From positions 310,001 through 374,000 of the forward strand of contig NZ_CVSW01000032.1 of assembly GCF_001180265.1 (NCBI RefSeq): a DNA stretch of 64,000 bases, in the 5' to 3' direction. Shown piece after piece: positions 38,735-48,463 of this stretch. The position numbers and the translations under genes are program-made. The notes under the pieces are model-generated. The model did not search any database. It was not told the origin of the DNA and was given only the letters and a program-made list of their open reading frames with translations. Numbering within the stretch: position 1 is the first letter of the stretch; each line of letters opens with the position of its first letter. Origin of the DNA: Prochlorococcus marinus. Lineage in GTDB: Bacteria; Cyanobacteriota; Cyanobacteriia; PCC-6307; Cyanobiaceae.

Positions 38735-39640
38735 ATGACTGTTCAAAGAATACTTATCGTTTCAGGCACTCATGGGAATGAAATTAATCCTGTTTGGGCT
38801 GTTAAGCAATTTAATAGAAAGGAAAATAGTTTCAATAATGGTATTGAGTATGAGTACATCATAGGTAATCCTGCTGCCTATGAAAAAGGTTGCAGATATA
38901 TAGATTTAGATTTAAATAGATCTTTTAAAGAAAGTGAGAATTTTGATCAACACAAGAATAGCTTTTATGAAACTAAAAGAGCCAATTTATTAGTAGATGA
39001 ATTTGGAATTGACGGATCTAAACCCTGTCAAATTGCAATCGATTTGCACACTACTACTGCAAATATGGGAACAAGCATTGTTATGTATGGGAGGAGATCC
39101 AAAGATTTTTGTTTAGCTGCATTACTGCAGAACAAATTTGGATTGCCTATTTATTTGCACGAAAAAGATAAAGCCCAAACAGGCTTTCTTGTAGAAGCTT
39201 GGCCATGTGGTTTAGTTATTGAAATAGGAGCTGTCGCACAAAATTTTTATGATCAAAATATCGTAAATAGATTCTCCCTAATAATAAGCTCCCTAAGGGA
39301 AGAGATAGATAAATTAAAAAATAAACTTATAGAACTTCCAAAGGAATTAGTGGTTCACGTTCATCAAGGGAGCATAGATTATCCAAGAGATGAAAATGGA
39401 GATATTGATGGCATAATTCATCCTGAGAGAATAAACCAAGATTGGAAAATGATTAAAAAAGGAGATCCATTATTTCTGGATAGCCAAGGAATAATCCACA
39501 AATATGAACGGGACCAATTGATTTGGCCTGTTTTTATTGGAGAAGTTGCTTATAAGGAAAAAAAAATTGCTATGAGCTACACAACAAAAGAAGTGATTTG
39601 TTCCAAAAAACAATGGGTTCAAGATTTTGAAAGTTTTTAA
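38735..39640 (+). CDS. Aspartoacylase-like (AspA/AstE family) zinc hydrolase
   Basis: 301 residues. Zn ligands are visible in S-G-T-H-G-N-E near residue 10 and in I-D-L-H-T-T-T near 105. Substrate-binding residues appear in D-L-D-L-N-R-S-F, and a catalytic glutamate in V-I-E-I-G near 158. The family removes acetate from N-acetyl-aspartate or related acyl-amino acids. The length matches mammalian aspartoacylase (about 310). The biological substrate in a marine cyanobacterium is unknown. It lies immediately before the psbA region and is convergent with a predicted 42-residue gene. Confidence 0.9.
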   Translation: MTVQRILIVSGTHGNEINPVWAVKQFNRKENSFNNGIEYEYIIGNPAAYEKGCRYIDLDLNRSFKESENFDQHKNSFYETKRANLLVDEFGIDGSKPCQIAIDLHTTTANMGTSIVMYGRRSKDFCLAALLQNKFGLPIYLHEKDKAQTGFLVEAWPCGLVIEIGAVAQNFYDQNIVNRFSLIISSLREEIDKLKNKLIELPKELVVHVHQGSIDYPRDENGDIDGIIHPERINQDWKMIKKGDPLFLDSQGIIHKYERDQLIWPVFIGEVAYKEKKIAMSYTTKEVICSKKQWVQDFESF

Positions 39641-39758
39641 ATTAAGAAACCGGAACAATAAATCGTTGAAAACTAATAAGGATTTTTTATTTTATAGATA
39701 AGTTTATTTAATTATTTAATACTTTTATTTTTTTTTCTAATTTTTAAACCTTAAATAC

Positions 39759-39887
39759 CTAAATTCTTTCACTCCAATAAATAACAGCTCCAAAAGCCTC
39801 TAATTGCAGTCTTCTATGCTTAGCCTCTTTTAAGGAAACTACCTCTCTAGATCTTTTTCCGTTAAGAAGCCATTCGATTATTACCAA
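39759..39887 (-). CDS. Overlooked 42-residue conserved-looking small protein upstream of psbA
   Basis: On the minus strand TTG (39885-39887) is preceded at 7 bases by GAGG, a good ribosome site for this genome. It opens a 42-codon frame ending at TAG (39759-39761). The protein begins M-V-I-I-E-W-L-L-N-G-K-R, continues with a charged helix (E-V-V-S-L-K-E-A-K-H-R-R) and ends G-A-V-I-Y-W-S-E-R-I. Amphipathic pattern and two tryptophans in an A/T-rich genome argue for selection on protein sequence. No family is recognised. It is divergent from psbA and convergent with the aspartoacylase-like gene. Confidence 0.55.
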   Translation of the reverse strand: MVIIEWLLNGKRSREVVSLKEAKHRRLQLEAFGAVIYWSERI

Positions 39888-39976
39888 GTTGAAACCTCAA
39901 TAACAAAGAAAATCTTAAGACATGGAAGTTCTTTTCTCCTGTTTTCCAAAAAATAAGTTTACTTAAAGAAAAAATA

Positions 39977-40075
39977 TTTACACATTTTTAGCGATTTTGG
40001 TCTAAAATCATCGAAGCGGAAAATTTTTCCGTTTTTATTTACACGTCTCAACTTAGAGACATACTTTACGAACTC
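39977..40075 (+). promoter_or_regulatory. psbA promoter and structured 5' leader
   Basis: A TTTACA minus-35-like box (39977-39982) and a TAAAAT minus-10-like box (40003-40008) lie upstream; the 20-base spacing is long, so the minus-35 is uncertain. The leader contains a hairpin C-G-G-A-A-A-A/T-T-T-T-C-C-G (40017-40031) followed by five T, and a second stem GTCTC (40045-40049)/GAGAC (40056-40060). The second stem ends 15 bases before the ATG. No Shine-Dalgarno sequence is present. Leader-based control of D1 translation or mRNA stability is plausible but inferred. Confidence 0.6.
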
Positions 40076-41158
40076 ATGACAACTATTCAGCAGCAGCGTT
40101 CTTCGCTGCTAAAAGGTTGGCCACAGTTTTGTGAGTGGGTAACATCAACTAACAACAGAATTTATGTTGGTTGGTTCGGCGTCTTAATGATTCCATGCCT
40201 TCTTACAGCAGCGGCTTGCTTCATCGTTGCATTCATCGCAGCACCACCAGTAGACATCGACGGAATTAGAGAGCCAGTTGCTGGTTCATTCCTATATGGA
40301 AACAACATCATCTCAGGTGCAGTTGTTCCTTCATCTAACGCTATTGGTCTACACTTCTACCCAATCTGGGAAGCAGCTACTGTAGATGAGTGGTTATACA
40401 ACGGTGGTCCATACCAGCTTGTAATTTTCCACTTCCTAATTGGTATTTCAGCATATATGGGAAGACAGTGGGAGCTTTCATACCGTTTAGGTATGCGTCC
40501 TTGGATCTGTGTTGCATACTCTGCACCAGTTTCAGCAGCTTTCGCAGTATTTCTTGTATATCCATTCGGTCAAGGTTCATTCTCTGACGGAATGCCTCTA
40601 GGTATCTCTGGAACATTCAACTTCATGTTTGTTTTCCAGGCAGAGCACAACATTCTTATGCACCCATTCCACATGGCTGGTGTTGCTGGTATGTTCGGAG
40701 GATCTTTATTCTCAGCTATGCACGGTTCACTTGTTACTTCATCTCTAATCAGAGAAACAACTGAGACAGAATCTCAGAACTATGGTTACAAGTTCGGACA
40801 AGAAGAAGAAACATATAACATCGTTGCAGCTCATGGCTACTTCGGTCGTTTGATCTTCCAATATGCAAGTTTCAACAACAGCAGAAGTCTTCACTTCTTC
40901 CTTGCTGTATTCCCAGTTGTTTGTGTATGGTTAACTTCAATGGGTATCTGCACAATGGCATTCAACCTTAACGGTTTCAACTTCAACCAGTCAGTTGTTG
41001 ATGCAAACGGTAAGATTGTTCCTACATGGGGTGATGTTCTTAACAGAGCAAACCTAGGTATGGAAGTAATGCACGAGCGTAACGCTCACAACTTCCCACT
41101 TGATCTAGCAGCAGCTGAGTCTACAACTGTAGCTCTTTCAGCTCCAGCTATCGGTTAA
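40076..41158 (+). CDS. psbA: Photosystem II D1 protein
   Basis: 360 residues. D1 binds P680, pheophytin, QB and the Mn4CaO5 cluster. Five membrane helices and the standard segments are present ([10 protein letters not shown] near 26; [16 protein letters not shown] near the C-terminus). The residue equivalent to D1-130 is Gln (Q131 here), as in low-light D1:1 forms. A cleavable tail of about 15 residues follows the processing alanine. Codon use favours C-ending codons for several amino acids, unlike the neighbours, a mark of very high expression. It has its own promoter, leader and terminator. Confidence 0.99.
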   Translation: MTTIQQQRSSLLKGWPQFCEWVTSTNNRIYVGWFGVLMIPCLLTAAACFIVAFIAAPPVDIDGIREPVAGSFLYGNNIISGAVVPSSNAIGLHFYPIWEAATVDEWLYNGGPYQLVIFHFLIGISAYMGRQWELSYRLGMRPWICVAYSAPVSAAFAVFLVYPFGQGSFSDGMPLGISGTFNFMFVFQAEHNILMHPFHMAGVAGMFGGSLFSAMHGSLVTSSLIRETTETESQNYGYKFGQEEETYNIVAAHGYFGRLIFQYASFNNSRSLHFFLAVFPVVCVWLTSMGICTMAFNLNGFNFNQSVVDANGKIVPTWGDVLNRANLGMEVMHERNAHNFPLDLAAAESTTVALSAPAIG

Positions 41159-41180
41159 GCTTAAAGTTCTTAAATTTACA

Positions 41181-41207
41181 AGCCCCCTTTTTTGGGGGCT
41201 TTTTTTT
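41181..41207 (+). terminator. psbA intrinsic terminator
   Basis: AGCCCCC (41181-41187), a 6-T loop, GGGGGCT (41194-41200), then T7 (41201-41207). This is the strongest terminator in the window and lies 22 bases after the psbA stop, insulating aroC from psbA transcription. Confidence 0.95.
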
Positions 41208-41267
41208 GTTTAATTTTCAATTGGTTTCATATAATGTTTATATATAGATAAAACTTTTGATATTTCT

Positions 41268-42365
41268 ATGAGTAGTAGTTTTGGAAAAATTTTTCGTGTT
41301 AGTACTTTTGGAGAATCACATGGTGGTGCAGTAGGAGTTATCCTTGATGGATGTCCACCTAAGTTAAAAATAGATATAAATCTGATACAAAATGAATTAG
41401 ATAGGCGCAGACCTGGCCAAAGTGACATTACAACACCAAGAAATGAAGAAGATAAAATTGAAATATTAAGTGGGATAAAGGAAGGGTTAACACTTGGAAC
41501 TCCAATAGCAATGTTGGTAAGAAATAAGGATCAAAGACCAAGAGATTATAATAATTTGGAGCAGGTATTTAGACCATCTCATGCAGATGGTACATATCAT
41601 CTGAAATATGGAATTCAGGCAAGTTCTGGCGGTGGAAGAGCTTCTGCTAGAGAAACAATTGGGAGAGTAGCTGCTGGTGCTGTAGCAAAACAATTATTAA
41701 AAACCTTCTGTAATACTGAAATACTATCTTGGGTAAAGCGTATACATGATATTGATTCTGATATAAATAAAGAGAAGATTTCTCTCAAAAAAATAGATTC
41801 TAATATTGTTAGATGTCCTGATGAAAAGGTATCAACAGAAATGATCGAGAGAATTAAGGAATTAAAGCGTCAAGGAGACTCTTGCGGCGGTGTGATTGAA
41901 TGTCTAGTCAGAAATGTTCCCTCCGGTCTTGGAATGCCTGTTTTTGATAAATTAGAAGCTGATTTAGCAAAGGCTTTGATGTCTTTGCCTGCCACGAAAG
42001 GCTTTGAAATAGGTTCAGGTTTCTCTGGAACTTATTTAAAAGGAAGCGAACATAATGATGCCTTCATCAAGTCTGATGATATTAGTAAGTTAAGAACAAC
42101 ATCCAACAATTCAGGAGGTATACAGGGCGGAATAAGTAATGGTGAAAATATCGAGATGAAGATAGCTTTTAAACCTACAGCAACCATCGGGAAAGAACAG
42201 AAAACAGTAAATGCTGAAGGTAAAGAAGTACTTATGAAAGCAAAAGGGAGACACGATCCATGCGTTCTACCAAGAGCAGTTCCCATGGTTGATGCTATGG
42301 TAGCTTTAGTACTTGCTGATCATTTGCTTCTAAATCATGCTCAATGTGACTTAATAAATAAGTAG
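41268..42365 (+). CDS. aroC: Chorismate synthase
   Basis: 365 residues. AroC converts EPSP to chorismate with reduced FMN, the last shared step to aromatic amino acids and quinones. All signature segments are visible: G-E-S-H-G-G-A-V-G near 15, R-R-R-P-G-Q near 47, [10 protein letters not shown] near 105 and G-R-H-D-P-C-V near 325. ATG start. It follows the psbA terminator and is convergent with the Eda-like gene. Confidence 0.98.
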   Translation: MSSSFGKIFRVSTFGESHGGAVGVILDGCPPKLKIDINLIQNELDRRRPGQSDITTPRNEEDKIEILSGIKEGLTLGTPIAMLVRNKDQRPRDYNNLEQVFRPSHADGTYHLKYGIQASSGGGRASARETIGRVAAGAVAKQLLKTFCNTEILSWVKRIHDIDSDINKEKISLKKIDSNIVRCPDEKVSTEMIERIKELKRQGDSCGGVIECLVRNVPSGLGMPVFDKLEADLAKALMSLPATKGFEIGSGFSGTYLKGSEHNDAFIKSDDISKLRTTSNNSGGIQGGISNGENIEMKIAFKPTATIGKEQKTVNAEGKEVLMKAKGRHDPCVLPRAVPMVDAMVALVLADHLLLNHAQCDLINK

Positions 42366-42399
42366 TAGTTTTGTTGAATAATTTATATTTATCCTTAAC

Positions 42400-43026
42400 T
42401 TAATTGTTTTTGAGCCATTCAAATATTTTTGGATCAAATTTTTTATTTTTGATAGCTTTATCTCCAATTACAACTGCTTTATACCCTAAAGATTTATAAG
42501 TTTTTAAATCATTGATTGATAGTCCTCCAGCAGCAATGAAATCAACATTTTTATAGTTGAGTATATTTATCGAACTATCTTTACTTTTAATTGGGTAAAT
42601 TTTGATAATGTTGCAATTTAAATCTATCGCTTCCTTAAGATCTTTTAAATTACTAATTCCAGGAATTAATAAATAATTTTTTGACTGCGCATAATTGAAA
42701 AGATCTTTATCCCAAAATTTCATCATAGAAAAATTTAATCCAATTTTTAAAGAATCTTCTATCGATTTCTTATTAACTATGGAGGCAGAGCCTAAATTAA
42801 TTCTTGGATATTTAATTTTGATATCGGATACAAAATCGAACCAATTTTCGTTGTTAGACCAACTTATTTCAATATTCTTTAATCCTAATTTTACTAAGTT
42901 TTCTAATTCCTCAAAAAATGAATTTCTTATAGAGGTATTTGAGTAAATATTATCTTCAGGTTTTATAAGTAAAAAAAAAGACTCAATTTTCAGGTACTCC
43001 GAAAAAGAATCTTCTTTATTATTCAT
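42400..43026 (-). CDS. Divergent KDPG/KHG aldolase (Eda)-like protein
   Basis: 208 residues with the Eda TIM-barrel pattern. Glu53 (in I-E-I-S) and the Schiff-base lysine K142 (in I-I-K-I-Y-P) align with E45 and K133 of E. coli Eda. Two substrate contacts differ: R49 is Ser57 and the T of P-T-G-G is Ala (I-A-A-G-G). The G-A-G-T-V loop is G-S-A-S-I. Eda splits KDPG to pyruvate and glyceraldehyde-3-phosphate in the Entner-Doudoroff route. Whether this version still does so is doubtful. It is preceded on the same strand by ftsH (20-base gap). Confidence 0.75.
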   Translation of the reverse strand: MNNKEDSFSEYLKIESFFLLIKPEDNIYSNTSIRNSFFEELENLVKLGLKNIEISWSNNENWFDFVSDIKIKYPRINLGSASIVNKKSIEDSLKIGLNFSMMKFWDKDLFNYAQSKNYLLIPGISNLKDLKEAIDLNCNIIKIYPIKSKDSSINILNYKNVDFIAAGGLSINDLKTYKSLGYKAVVIGDKAIKNKKFDPKIFEWLKNN

Positions 43027-43046
43027 TAAAAATTTAAAATTTCGCG

Positions 43047-44900
43047 TTAAATATAGTTTGCGACTTTTACTTCTGAGCGATTGAGCAATTCTTGGATATC
43101 TTCAGTATCTATAGTTTCTCTTTCAATTAGCATTTGAGCCATTTCGTCAAGAACAGTTCTATTGTCTGTTAAAACTTTTGTGGCCCTCTTATAGGCAACA
43201 TCAACAAGTTGTGAAACCTCTACATCAATAGTTGCTGCTGTGTCTTCAGAGAAGTCTCTTGTAGAAGTCATATCTCTACCAAGAAACATTCCACCTTGAG
43301 ATTGGCCTAGAGCGACTGGACCTATTTTGTCACTCATACCGAATTTAGTGATCATTTGTCTTGCTACATTGGCAACTTGTTGTAAATCATTTGAAGCTCC
43401 GGTTGTTACCTCTTCTTCGCCATAGACTATTTCTTCAGCAACTCTTCCACCAAGAGCTACAGCCATTTGATTTTGAAGGTAAGAACGAGAGTAAAGACCA
43501 GATTCCATTCTTTCTTCACTTGGAGTAAAGAAGGTTAGACCCCCAGCTTGACCTCTTGGAATGATTGAGACTTTTGCAACTGGATCATAATCAGGCATTA
43601 ATGCTCCAACGAGTGCATGACCAGCTTCGTGATAAGCAACTAATTCTTTTTTCTTATCACTGATGACTCTATCTTTCTTTTCTGGGCCAGCCATAACTCT
43701 TTCAATGGCATCTCCAACTTCATCGTTACTTACTTTATCTAAATCTTTTCTAGCAGCTAATATTGCTGCTTCATTTAAAAGATTCGCTAAATCTGCACCA
43801 GTAAATCCTGGTGTTCTTCTGGCAACTTTATCTAAATCAACGTCTTTTGAAAGAGTTTTATCTTTCGCATGAACATTTAATATCTGCAATCTTCCAGCAT
43901 AATCTGGTCGATCTACCGTTACTTGTCTATCGAATCTTCCAGGACGCATTAAAGCTGAATCTAAGACATCTGGTCTGTTGGTTGCAGCAACTATTATTAT
44001 TCCTGAATTACCTTCAAAACCATCCATTTCGGTTAAGAGTTGATTTAATGTTTGTTCTCTTTCATCGTTTCCTCCGCCCATACCAGCACCTCTTTGTCTT
44101 CCAACTGCATCTATTTCGTCAATAAACACAATACAAGGAGCATTCTTTTTAGCCTGTTCAAAAAGATCTCGAACTCTACTAGCTCCAACCCCAACAAACA
44201 TCTCTACGAATTCTGAACCAGATATTGAGAAAAAAGGTACACCCGCTTCTCCAGCTACTGCTTTTGCTAGTAATGTTTTTCCTGTACCAGGAGGACCAAC
44301 AAGAAGAACTCCTTTTGGAATTTTTGCTCCGACTGCGGTAAATCTATCTGGACTCTTAAGAAAATCTACAACTTCTGTGAGTTCTAATTTTGCACCTTCA
44401 ACACCTGCAACATCTGAAAAAGTTACTTGTGTAGATGGTTCCATTTGAAGTCTGGCTTTGCTTTTACCAAAACTCATGGCAGGGTTGCCACCCCCAGCAT
44501 TACCACTTTGGGATCTTCTGAAAAGAAAAAATAGGCCACCAATCAAAAGTACTGGGAAAATTAAGCTACTAATAGCCTGTTGCCATGGGTTGGCTAATTT
44601 TGTAGGAGTTACAGCTATATCTACATTATTCTCAGTCAGTATTTTTAATAAATCTTTGTCAGGGGCTAAATTGACTTCAGACCTGCTTCCATCATTCTCA
44701 ACAACTTGAGCTGTGGCATTATCTGGGGATATTAGGACTCTACTAATTTCTTTATCTTGAACTGCCTCTATAAAATCACTATATCTCAAGGTCTTTGTAG
44801 AACTTTCGGTACTAGGTTTATCAAAAACTGAAGTACCAATGAAAATTACAGTAATAACGGCTAAGACATAAAGTCCTACGTTTCTCCAACGTTTGTTCAC
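43047..44900 (-). CDS. ftsH: ATP-dependent zinc metalloprotease FtsH
   Basis: 617 residues. Two N-terminal membrane helices (about 8-24 and 108-126) flank a lumenal domain. An AAA+ domain follows with G-P-P-G-T-G-K-T, the pore loop F-V-E-M-F-V-G-V-G and SRH R-P-G-R-F-D-R. The zinc protease motif is H-E-A-G-H. Thylakoid FtsH complexes degrade damaged D1 in photosystem II repair. The location 2 kb from psbA and 1.3 kb from psbO is consistent with that role, though several FtsH paralogues normally exist. ATG start. Confidence 0.97.
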   Translation of the reverse strand: MNKRWRNVGLYVLAVITVIFIGTSVFDKPSTESSTKTLRYSDFIEAVQDKEISRVLISPDNATAQVVENDGSRSEVNLAPDKDLLKILTENNVDIAVTPTKLANPWQQAISSLIFPVLLIGGLFFLFRRSQSGNAGGGNPAMSFGKSKARLQMEPSTQVTFSDVAGVEGAKLELTEVVDFLKSPDRFTAVGAKIPKGVLLVGPPGTGKTLLAKAVAGEAGVPFFSISGSEFVEMFVGVGASRVRDLFEQAKKNAPCIVFIDEIDAVGRQRGAGMGGGNDEREQTLNQLLTEMDGFEGNSGIIIVAATNRPDVLDSALMRPGRFDRQVTVDRPDYAGRLQILNVHAKDKTLSKDVDLDKVARRTPGFTGADLANLLNEAAILAARKDLDKVSNDEVGDAIERVMAGPEKKDRVISDKKKELVAYHEAGHALVGALMPDYDPVAKVSIIPRGQAGGLTFFTPSEERMESGLYSRSYLQNQMAVALGGRVAEEIVYGEEEVTTGASNDLQQVANVARQMITKFGMSDKIGPVALGQSQGGMFLGRDMTSTRDFSEDTAATIDVEVSQLVDVAYKRATKVLTDNRTVLDEMAQMLIERETIDTEDIQELLNRSEVKVANYI

Positions 44901-44946
44901 GATAAAAAATCTTTAATAAATCTATAATACTAATAATAAAACAATA

Positions 44947-46122
44947 TTAAGAGCGTCTTAGAACATCTACTACACTTTTAAATGCAAACCATTCAGGAAT
45001 TGGTTCGCCATTCCTCAATTTCTTTCTAAATTCAGTACCACTCAGTTTCATAATTTCATAATTAAATTCTTTAGCTTCTTCAGCTGTTATATATCCTTTT
45101 TCCTTCGTATAAACTAAATTTTTTGAAGGAACAGTTTGCATCATCAATTCATCTGCACACTTATTCGCAAAATTCTGGGCGTCATATGGACCATAAAAAT
45201 CTTCACCTGTTGATGAAGACTTACAACCAGCCATATCTCTACCAATAATAAAGTGGGTGCAGCCATAATTTCTTCTGATTATCATATGTTGAAGAGCTTC
45301 TCTTGGCCCTGCCATATGCATTGAATAAGGTAAAAAAGCCCATTTTATTCTTTCATCAGATATTTCCTCTTCTAATTCTTTATAGGTCAAATATCTAACT
45401 TTTCCAGGGATATCATCTTGTTGAGTTGGTCCACAAGTTGGATGAACTAAAACAACTGAGTTAGAGGAGACATTATCTGAAAGTAAGGCATTAGTAAATA
45501 ATTCATAATGTGCTCTATGAATTGGATTTCTGCATTGAAATGCAACTACATCATGATTCGACGGCAGTGTAGATCTAACTTCTTCTGGGGTTTTGCAGGG
45601 GAATTCTCTAGTTGGTAGTTCGAAACCATAAACTCTTCCTCCTATATAAAATCTCCCTCTCTCGTTAAAAATCATCTTAACAGCTGGATGATCTAAAGAA
45701 TTAGTACCATAACAAAGTTCAGCTTCTAAGGATTTGTCAGGCTCCCATTTAGAGCTAACTTCTAAAACTGCTATTTTTTGTTTTTTATAAGTAAGCAATA
45801 TTGTCTCTCCAGCTTTTACATTTTCATTATTTGAATCAAATACTATAGGCAAGCCAAAAAGTAACCCATTTGTATTTCTATTATTTTTAATTACAGAATT
45901 GTAGTTATTTTCATCCATAAATCCTTCCAATGGAGAAAAAGCTCCAACCATCAAAAGTTCTACATCGCATGCATTTCTCTCGCTACATTCAAACTCATAA
46001 GTAGCTTTAGAGATAAGATCATTTTTAAGGTTTTTATCTTTGATAATTAAATTTTTTAGTTCCCCTCCATAAGGCGGTATTAGTCCATTTGTATCTGTTT
46101 TAGTTTTTTGTTGTAATTCCAT
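44947..46122 (-). CDS. sat: ATP sulfurylase (sulfate adenylyltransferase)
   Basis: 391 residues. It forms APS and pyrophosphate from ATP and sulfate, the first step of assimilatory sulfate reduction. The catalytic segments are F-Q-C-R-N-P-I-H-R-A-H near 190 and G-R-D-M-A-G near 293, with V-G-A-F-S-P-L-E-G-F near 60. It is the homo-oligomeric Sat type, without an APS kinase domain. It lies between ftsH and psbO on the same strand; a terminator separates it from psbO. Confidence 0.97.
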   Translation of the reverse strand: MELQQKTKTDTNGLIPPYGGELKNLIIKDKNLKNDLISKATYEFECSERNACDVELLMVGAFSPLEGFMDENNYNSVIKNNRNTNGLLFGLPIVFDSNNENVKAGETILLTYKKQKIAVLEVSSKWEPDKSLEAELCYGTNSLDHPAVKMIFNERGRFYIGGRVYGFELPTREFPCKTPEEVRSTLPSNHDVVAFQCRNPIHRAHYELFTNALLSDNVSSNSVVLVHPTCGPTQQDDIPGKVRYLTYKELEEEISDERIKWAFLPYSMHMAGPREALQHMIIRRNYGCTHFIIGRDMAGCKSSSTGEDFYGPYDAQNFANKCADELMMQTVPSKNLVYTKEKGYITAEEAKEFNYEIMKLSGTEFRKKLRNGEPIPEWFAFKSVVDVLRRS

Positions 46123-46149
46123 TTTTTAAATTGATAAAGAAAAATTTTG

Positions 46150-46179
46150 AAAAAAAAAAAGGGGTTTAACCCCCTTTTT
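46150..46179 (-). terminator. psbO intrinsic terminator
   Basis: GGGGTT (46161-46166), T, AACCCC (46168-46173), flanked by A11 at 46150-46160 (a U-run on the minus-strand transcript) and T5 at 46175-46179. It lies about 15 bases downstream of the psbO stop and upstream of sat. Confidence 0.9.
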
Positions 46180-46193
46180 CTTTTAATTAGCAT

Positions 46194-46988
46194 TTATGCC
46201 TTTCTTCCGTAAAGCTCCCCAATTATTTTTACATCAAGTGGATCCTTTGAACCCATATCTGTATCTGAAGGTTGGATTGCTTCAAAAGTACCAGCAAATT
46301 CGTCTGTGTCAGAATCTACATTGTTGATTGAAAGAGTAATAACGCCAGTACCGTTTACATCAACTTTAATATTTTCTTTTGCAAGTTCTTCGTCATCGCC
46401 TCCTAATGCAACTAAACCTTGAGCATATTCAACACCAGTATTTTTAGCTCTTGCCTTAGGATCTAGAAAGTCACCAGTTCTGTAGTTAGGTGTAAATGTT
46501 GAACCACTAACCTCAGTGCCTGGCTCAATTGATGAAGGTAAATCAGCTGTAAGATCTTTTGCTGAGAATGCAAATGGCACCTCTAAACCACCAGGAGTTA
46601 ATACAGTAATAAGTTGAAAATCAATACCACCCTTCTCAGTGAAAGTTCCTGAATCTATATCTCCATAAACTTCTGTCACTGTGGTGTTATTTCTAGGACT
46701 AATAATTTTTGTAGAAACAAATTCTGCAGCTTTTCTTTTTGTCCCCGGCACTTTTACATAAACTTCTGTTGGATGCATGCATATTCCTTTAAGGCTATCT
46801 CCATTCCCTAGAGATATTGATCCGACAAGAGATGAGTCTAATGTAGGGCAATCATTAGCTTTTCCTGTGTTAACAACATCTGTGAATTGTGCATTTCCTC
46901 TCTCAGAAAAAGCAAATGTTTTAACAGGTACGAAAGCAAAAGTTATACAAATTGAAATAACAAAAGCTAAGAAAGAACGAATTCTCAT
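46194..46988 (-). CDS. psbO: Photosystem II manganese-stabilising protein PsbO
   Basis: 264 residues from ATG at 46988; the frame extends 15 residues further to 47033, but the shorter form gives a normal signal peptide. The signal has R-I-R, a hydrophobic core, then K-T-F-A as a likely cleavage site. PsbO is the lumenal 33-kDa extrinsic subunit that stabilises the Mn cluster. The N-terminal cysteine lies in N-D-C-P-T-L-D and its disulfide partner in K-G-I-C. Further markers are G-G-I-D-F-Q and the C-terminal beta-barrel. It carries its own strong terminator, as expected for high expression. Confidence 0.96.
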   Translation of the reverse strand: MRIRSFLAFVISICITFAFVPVKTFAFSERGNAQFTDVVNTGKANDCPTLDSSLVGSISLGNGDSLKGICMHPTEVYVKVPGTKRKAAEFVSTKIISPRNNTTVTEVYGDIDSGTFTEKGGIDFQLITVLTPGGLEVPFAFSAKDLTADLPSSIEPGTEVSGSTFTPNYRTGDFLDPKARAKNTGVEYAQGLVALGGDDEELAKENIKVDVNGTGVITLSINNVDSDTDEFAGTFEAIQPSDTDMGSKDPLDVKIIGELYGRKA

Positions 46989-47206
46989 AATTAAAGTTGC
47001 AGTAAAGTTCTGTGACGATAGATTAAAGGTCATCTAATAAGTTCAGTACGGATATTACAAGGGAAAGGACCATAAAAGATAGGACTATTAAATCCTCGAA
47101 ACAACCCGTAGCTTTTTAGATTTTTAAAAAACTGGAATTATTTTAAGCTATCACATTATTTTTAATGATTAAGATTACAAAAAAATACAAATTAAAAAAT
47201 TTTTTT

Positions 47207-48463
47207 TTATTTTTTTAATGAAATAATTTGGGTTATTAATTTATTTGCTAAATCAATTTTTGATGTTTTGTTAATGTAGTGTTCCATATCATTAGTATCG
47301 AATAACCAACCTTCATTTTGTGCCAAAAAGCCAAATCCTTGGCCTTCAAGATCAATTGGATTTGCGAAAAGATAATCACAACCCTTTTGGATAATCTTTT
47401 CTTTAATTGTCATTCGTGCTTCTTCGATAGATCCTGTAAAAGCACAAAAGCCGACAAAAACTTGGTTATCTTTTTTTGATTTACTAATTGTTTTTAAAAT
47501 ATCTGGGACTAGCACAAAGTTTTGATTCAAATGAGCATTAATTTGATTTTTTGGAATTTTAGCTGAAGTATCAGAGGTTATTTTGAAATCAGATACTGCT
47601 GCATTCATGAAAAAATAATCGCAATTTGATATTTCATTATTAAGTACATTAATTAAATCAACACTAGTTTCAATTTCATATCTTTTTATTCCATCAGTAA
47701 GATTCTTATCGATTTTCAGAGGACCATGAACATATTTTACTTGTGCTCCTCTGAACCTCGCTACTTGAGAAAGAAGTAGGCCCATAGCTCCAGAACTTTT
47801 GTTAGTAATGTGTCTTGCCGCGTCTATTTTCTCTGAGGTACACCCTCCAGTTATTAAAATTTCTTTATTAAGTAAATCTTTGCGATATTCATTTTGTTTA
47901 TGTGAAGCTATAAATTCAAGAGCTAATTGGATTAGATCATTAGGAGGTATCTTACCGATGCCAATTGCATCACATGCTAAGAGGCCTTCACTTGGTTGCA
48001 AAGACAAAACATTTTCGTAATTTTGTAAATTCTTATAATTTTTTTGGACAGCTTTATTTAGCCACATTTGTGTATTCATTGCTGGTGCAACAATAATTGG
48101 CTTTATATTTGCTATTAAGATGCTAGGGATCAATCCCTCTGCATTTCCAGTTACCCATTTTGCTAATGTTGTCGCTGTTAAAGGGGCAATGATTAAAATA
48201 TCAGCCCAATTACTTAGTTTTATGTGAAGAGGTGTTGATTGACCATCAGACCATTGATCATTTTCTAAAATGCACGGGTTTCTACTTAAAATAGAAAGAG
48301 AAAGAGGCTTTATTAATTTTTCTGCATTTTTTGATAAAACGCATCTTATTTCATAATTTTCTTTCGCTAATTGGCTAACTAATAATGGAATTCTTACAGC
48401 TGCAATACTTCCAGTTATTAATAAAAGAACCTTTATTTTGGAGTCTTTACTTTTAGTTTTCAT
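47207..48463 (-). CDS. coaBC: Bifunctional phosphopantothenoylcysteine decarboxylase/synthetase
   Basis: 418 residues. The N-terminal flavoprotein CoaC domain (L-L-I-T-G-S-I-A-A near 14; catalytic P-A-M-N-T-Q-M-W near 127) decarboxylates PPC. The C-terminal CoaB domain (I-L-I-T-G-G-C-T-S-E near 203, I-D-A-A-R-H-I-T-N) condenses phosphopantothenate with cysteine, in CoA synthesis. Its start overlaps the DUF2555 gene by 11 bases, so they are probably cotranscribed. Confidence 0.96.
   Translation of the reverse strand: MKTKSKDSKIKVLLLITGSIAAVRIPLLVSQLAKENYEIRCVLSKNAEKLIKPLSLSILSRNPCILENDQWSDGQSTPLHIKLSNWADILIIAPLTATTLAKWVTGNAEGLIPSILIANIKPIIVAPAMNTQMWLNKAVQKNYKNLQNYENVLSLQPSEGLLACDAIGIGKIPPNDLIQLALEFIASHKQNEYRKDLLNKEILITGGCTSEKIDAARHITNKSSGAMGLLLSQVARFRGAQVKYVHGPLKIDKNLTDGIKRYEIETSVDLINVLNNEISNCDYFFMNAAVSDFKITSDTSAKIPKNQINAHLNQNFVLVPDILKTISKSKKDNQVFVGFCAFTGSIEEARMTIKEKIIQKGCDYLFANPIDLEGQGFGFLAQNEGWLFDTNDMEHYINKTSKIDLANKLITQIISLKK

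Larger units (their letters stand above)
39641..40075. other. 435-base region between the aspartoacylase-like gene and psbA
   Basis: The left part holds the predicted 42-residue minus-strand gene (39759-39887). The rest, from 39888 to 40075, holds the divergent promoters, including the psbA promoter and its structured leader. I see no further coding frame. Confidence 0.6.

Noticed and set aside
40377..40616. Minus- and plus-strand frames inside psbA
   Set aside because: psbA codon bias leaves alternative frames open; the peptides have no family resemblance.
46989..47033. Extended N-terminus of psbO
   Set aside because: The 15 extra residues would place a polar stretch before the signal peptide; ATG at 46988 gives a normal signal sequence.
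47046..47058. GTA...TAC upstream of psbO as an NtcA site
   Set aside because: The spacer is 7 bases, not 8, which is not tolerated by NtcA.
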